64,000 nucleotides of DNA from Pseudomonas sp. Bc-h (GTDB taxonomy: Bacteria > Pseudomonadota > Gammaproteobacteria > Pseudomonadales > Pseudomonadaceae), in contig NZ_MUIN01000003.1 of the NCBI RefSeq assembly GCF_002080045.1, positions 69,501-133,500 of the forward strand, written 5' to 3'. Position numbers and translations under genes: made by a program. Every line of letters begins with the position of its first letter. Positions within the stretch are counted from its first letter, which is position 1. The notes beneath the pieces are model-generated. The model did not search any database and was not told the DNA's origin. It saw only the letters and a program-made list of their open reading frames with translations. Positions 62,208 through 64,000 of this stretch are shown piece by piece.

Positions 62208-63743
62208 TCACGTAGTCAAAGTACGCAGCAGGTTCTTGTAGTCCTCGCGGATATCCGCGTCGGATTCTTTAAGTTCGTTGATTTTGCGGCAGGCATGCAG
62301 CACGGTCGTGTGGTCGCGGCCGCCAAACACATCGCCGATTTCCGGCAAGCTGTGGTTGGTCAGTTCTTTGGACAACGCCATGGCCACTTGCCGTGGCCGC
62401 GCGACCGATCGGGAACGACGTTTCGACAAAAGGTCGGAGATTTTGATCTTGTAGTACTCAGCGACCGTCCGCTGAATGTTATCCACACTGACCAGTTTGT
62501 CCTGCAGTGCCAGCAAATCCTTGAGCGATTCACGAATCAGCTCGATGGTGATATCACGCCCCATGAAGTGCGAGTGAGCGATGACTCGCTTGAGCGCGCC
62601 CTCGAGCTCACGGACGTTGGAGCGGATGCGCTGCGCAATGAAGAACGCAGCGTCATGGGGAAGATCAACCTTCGCCTGATCCGCCTTCTTCATGAGAATG
62701 GCGACCCGCGTTTCAAGCTCTGGAGGCTCGACCGCAACAGTCAGACCCCAGCCGAAACGCGACTTGAGGCGCTCCTCAAGACCTTCAATCTCTTTTGGAT
62801 ACCGGTCGCTGGTGAGAATCACCTGCTGACCACCTTCCAACAGGGCGTTGAAGGTGTGGAAAAACTCTTCCTGAGAACGCTCTTTACGGGCGAAGAACTG
62901 AATATCGTCGATCAGCAGAGCATCGACCGAGCGGTAGAAGCGTTTGAATTCATTGATCGCATTCAGCTGCAGCGCCTTGACCATGTCCGCAACGAAACGC
63001 TCCGAATGCAGATACACAACCTTTGCGTTCGGATTCTTCTTGAGCAGATGGTTACCCACAGCATGCATCAAGTGAGTCTTACCCAGACCAACACCGCCAT
63101 AAAGGAACAGCGGGTTGTAACCATGCTTTGGGTTGTCCGCCACCTGCCAGGCCGCTGCGCGGGCCAGCTGGTTGGACTTACCTTCAACGAAGTTTTCGAA
63201 GGTGAACGTGCGGTTCAGATAACTGGTGTGTTTAAGCGCACCCTCAACCTGTACGTTGCGCTGCTCCGCCCGCGCTGGGGCCTGCTGAGAACTGGCACCT
63301 GCCATAGGGTCGAAACTTGCGCGCGAAGGCTCGTCATCGACATCAAGGGATGCCTGCACGACTGAAGGGGGCGCCACCACCGGCTCCGAAACCGACGCAG
63401 GCGAACCAGCGCCATTACTAACGACACTTTGAGCAGCCTGGGAAGCTGCGGCGGCAGCGGCCAAAGGGGCATTGGGTGCAGCACGAGGCGCAGAACTTCG
63501 TTTGCTGCCTATTAATAAGGACAGGGCAGGTGCGATGCCCTGGCCATGCTCACCCAAAAGCTCGAGCAGACGACCGAGGTACTTTTCGTTTACCCAGTCG
63601 AGCACAAATCGGTTAGGCGCATAGACACGCAACTCGTCGCCTTCGGCTTCGACCTGTAGCGGACGGATCCAGGTGTTGAATTGTTGGGCAGGCAGCTCAT
63701 CGCGCAAAAGCTCCACGCACTGCTGCCAAAGTTCCACTGACAC
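62208..63743 (-). CDS. dnaA: Chromosomal replication initiator protein DnaA
   Basis: Binds DnaA boxes in oriC and opens the origin. The 511-residue protein has an N-terminal domain I ([21 protein letters not shown]), a variable, proline/alanine-rich domain II (about 90-175), an AAA+ domain with Walker [10 protein letters not shown] and Walker [10 protein letters not shown], and the DNA-binding signature [16 protein letters not shown]. It starts with GTG at 63743 with AGGGGA five bases upstream. One exact DnaA box (62479-62487) lies within its coding sequence. Confidence 0.99.
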   Translation of the reverse strand: MSVELWQQCVELLRDELPAQQFNTWIRPLQVEAEGDELRVYAPNRFVLDWVNEKYLGRLLELLGEHGQGIAPALSLLIGSKRSSAPRAAPNAPLAAAAAASQAAQSVVSNGAGSPASVSEPVVAPPSVVQASLDVDDEPSRASFDPMAGASSQQAPARAEQRNVQVEGALKHTSYLNRTFTFENFVEGKSNQLARAAAWQVADNPKHGYNPLFLYGGVGLGKTHLMHAVGNHLLKKNPNAKVVYLHSERFVADMVKALQLNAINEFKRFYRSVDALLIDDIQFFARKERSQEEFFHTFNALLEGGQQVILTSDRYPKEIEGLEERLKSRFGWGLTVAVEPPELETRVAILMKKADQAKVDLPHDAAFFIAQRIRSNVRELEGALKRVIAHSHFMGRDITIELIRESLKDLLALQDKLVSVDNIQRTVAEYYKIKISDLLSKRRSRSVARPRQVAMALSKELTNHSLPEIGDVFGGRDHTTVLHACRKINELKESDADIREDYKNLLRTLTT

Positions 63744-64000
63744 GGATATCCCCTAAGTTTCGAAAGCCGGTGAGGCAAAAACAAGCGGCCATTGTAACCA
63801 CCCCCAGCAGACTTATCCACATGTAGGTCGCTTAGAGGCGCATCGAAATCAAGCTTTTATCGATCCGAATGCCGACGAACGGCATGTGAATAAGCTCTGT
63901 GGATAACTGGGGGTGACCCCATTGCATAACTCTGGCCTGAAATCTGTGGATAACGAGCCTGTGGATAAATCATTATTCCACGCACAGGTTTTCCGAGGGT
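63744..64000. other. Part of the replication origin oriC with DnaA boxes
   Basis: Upstream of dnaA there are four exact DnaA boxes: TTATCCACA at 63813-63821 and TGTGGATAA at 63898-63906, 63945-63953 and 63960-63968. TGTGAATAA at 63885-63893 has one mismatch. Their spacing and AT-rich surroundings are those of the pseudomonad origin beside dnaA. The region continues past the window edge, so the AT-rich unwinding element and rpmH are not seen in full. Confidence 0.9.

Overview
The window is chromosomal DNA of a Pseudomonas, most likely of the P. fluorescens group. The right end carries dnaA, dnaN, recF and gyrB, all on the minus strand, beside a cluster of DnaA boxes that is part of oriC. Moving left, the gene order largely follows the conserved pseudomonad origin region: plsC, gmhB, glyS/glyQ, tag, an lpxL/htrB homologue, trkA, rsmB, fmt, def, tsaP, dprA, tsaC, qor, hemF, aroE, betC, trpA/trpB/trpI, osmC, prlC and a carbonic anhydrase with a SulP transporter. 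Species assignment rests on gene order, base composition and REP-type repeats, because no rRNA is present.

Layout. 1-9 kb: bicarbonate/anion handling (SulP, beta- and gamma-carbonic anhydrases), a radical SAM protein, a periplasmic phosphatase, and PrlC with its zinc-ribbon partner. 9-14 kb: small envelope and stress proteins (two DUF1161 paralogues, OsmC, dodecin, DUF883). 14-17 kb: the trpI/trpBA divergon. 17-23 kb: a more variable stretch with an orphan small gene, a CigR/RcnB-like protein, and choline-O-sulfate use (LysR regulator, betC, a choline-binding protein). 23-40 kb: conserved housekeeping genes. 40-44 kb: an MFS transporter and a large GH63/MGH1-like glycosidase. 44-57 kb: an exopolysaccharide locus lying between plsC and gyrB. 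57-64 kb: gyrB-recF-dnaN-dnaA and oriC.

The exopolysaccharide locus is the main accessory system. Its minus-strand operon runs outer-membrane barrel, short OPX exporter, tyrosine autokinase, priming glycosyltransferase, Wzx flippase, GT2 glycosyltransferase, Wzy polymerase. A GT26 glycosyltransferase (minus strand), a secreted GH5 glycanase (plus) and an acyltransferase (plus) lie beside it. The enzyme set resembles xanthan-type logic, in which a polyprenyl-linked glucose is extended by a GumM-like GT26 enzyme. The product is not known from the sequence.

Other signals of note are one perfect and one near-perfect parS site inside recF, ten exact DnaA-box 9-mers scattered outside oriC, five copies of one REP family concentrated in the left 23 kb, and an ops-like core motif in the exopolysaccharide leader. 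No tRNA, rRNA, CRISPR array, insertion sequence or prophage was recognised.
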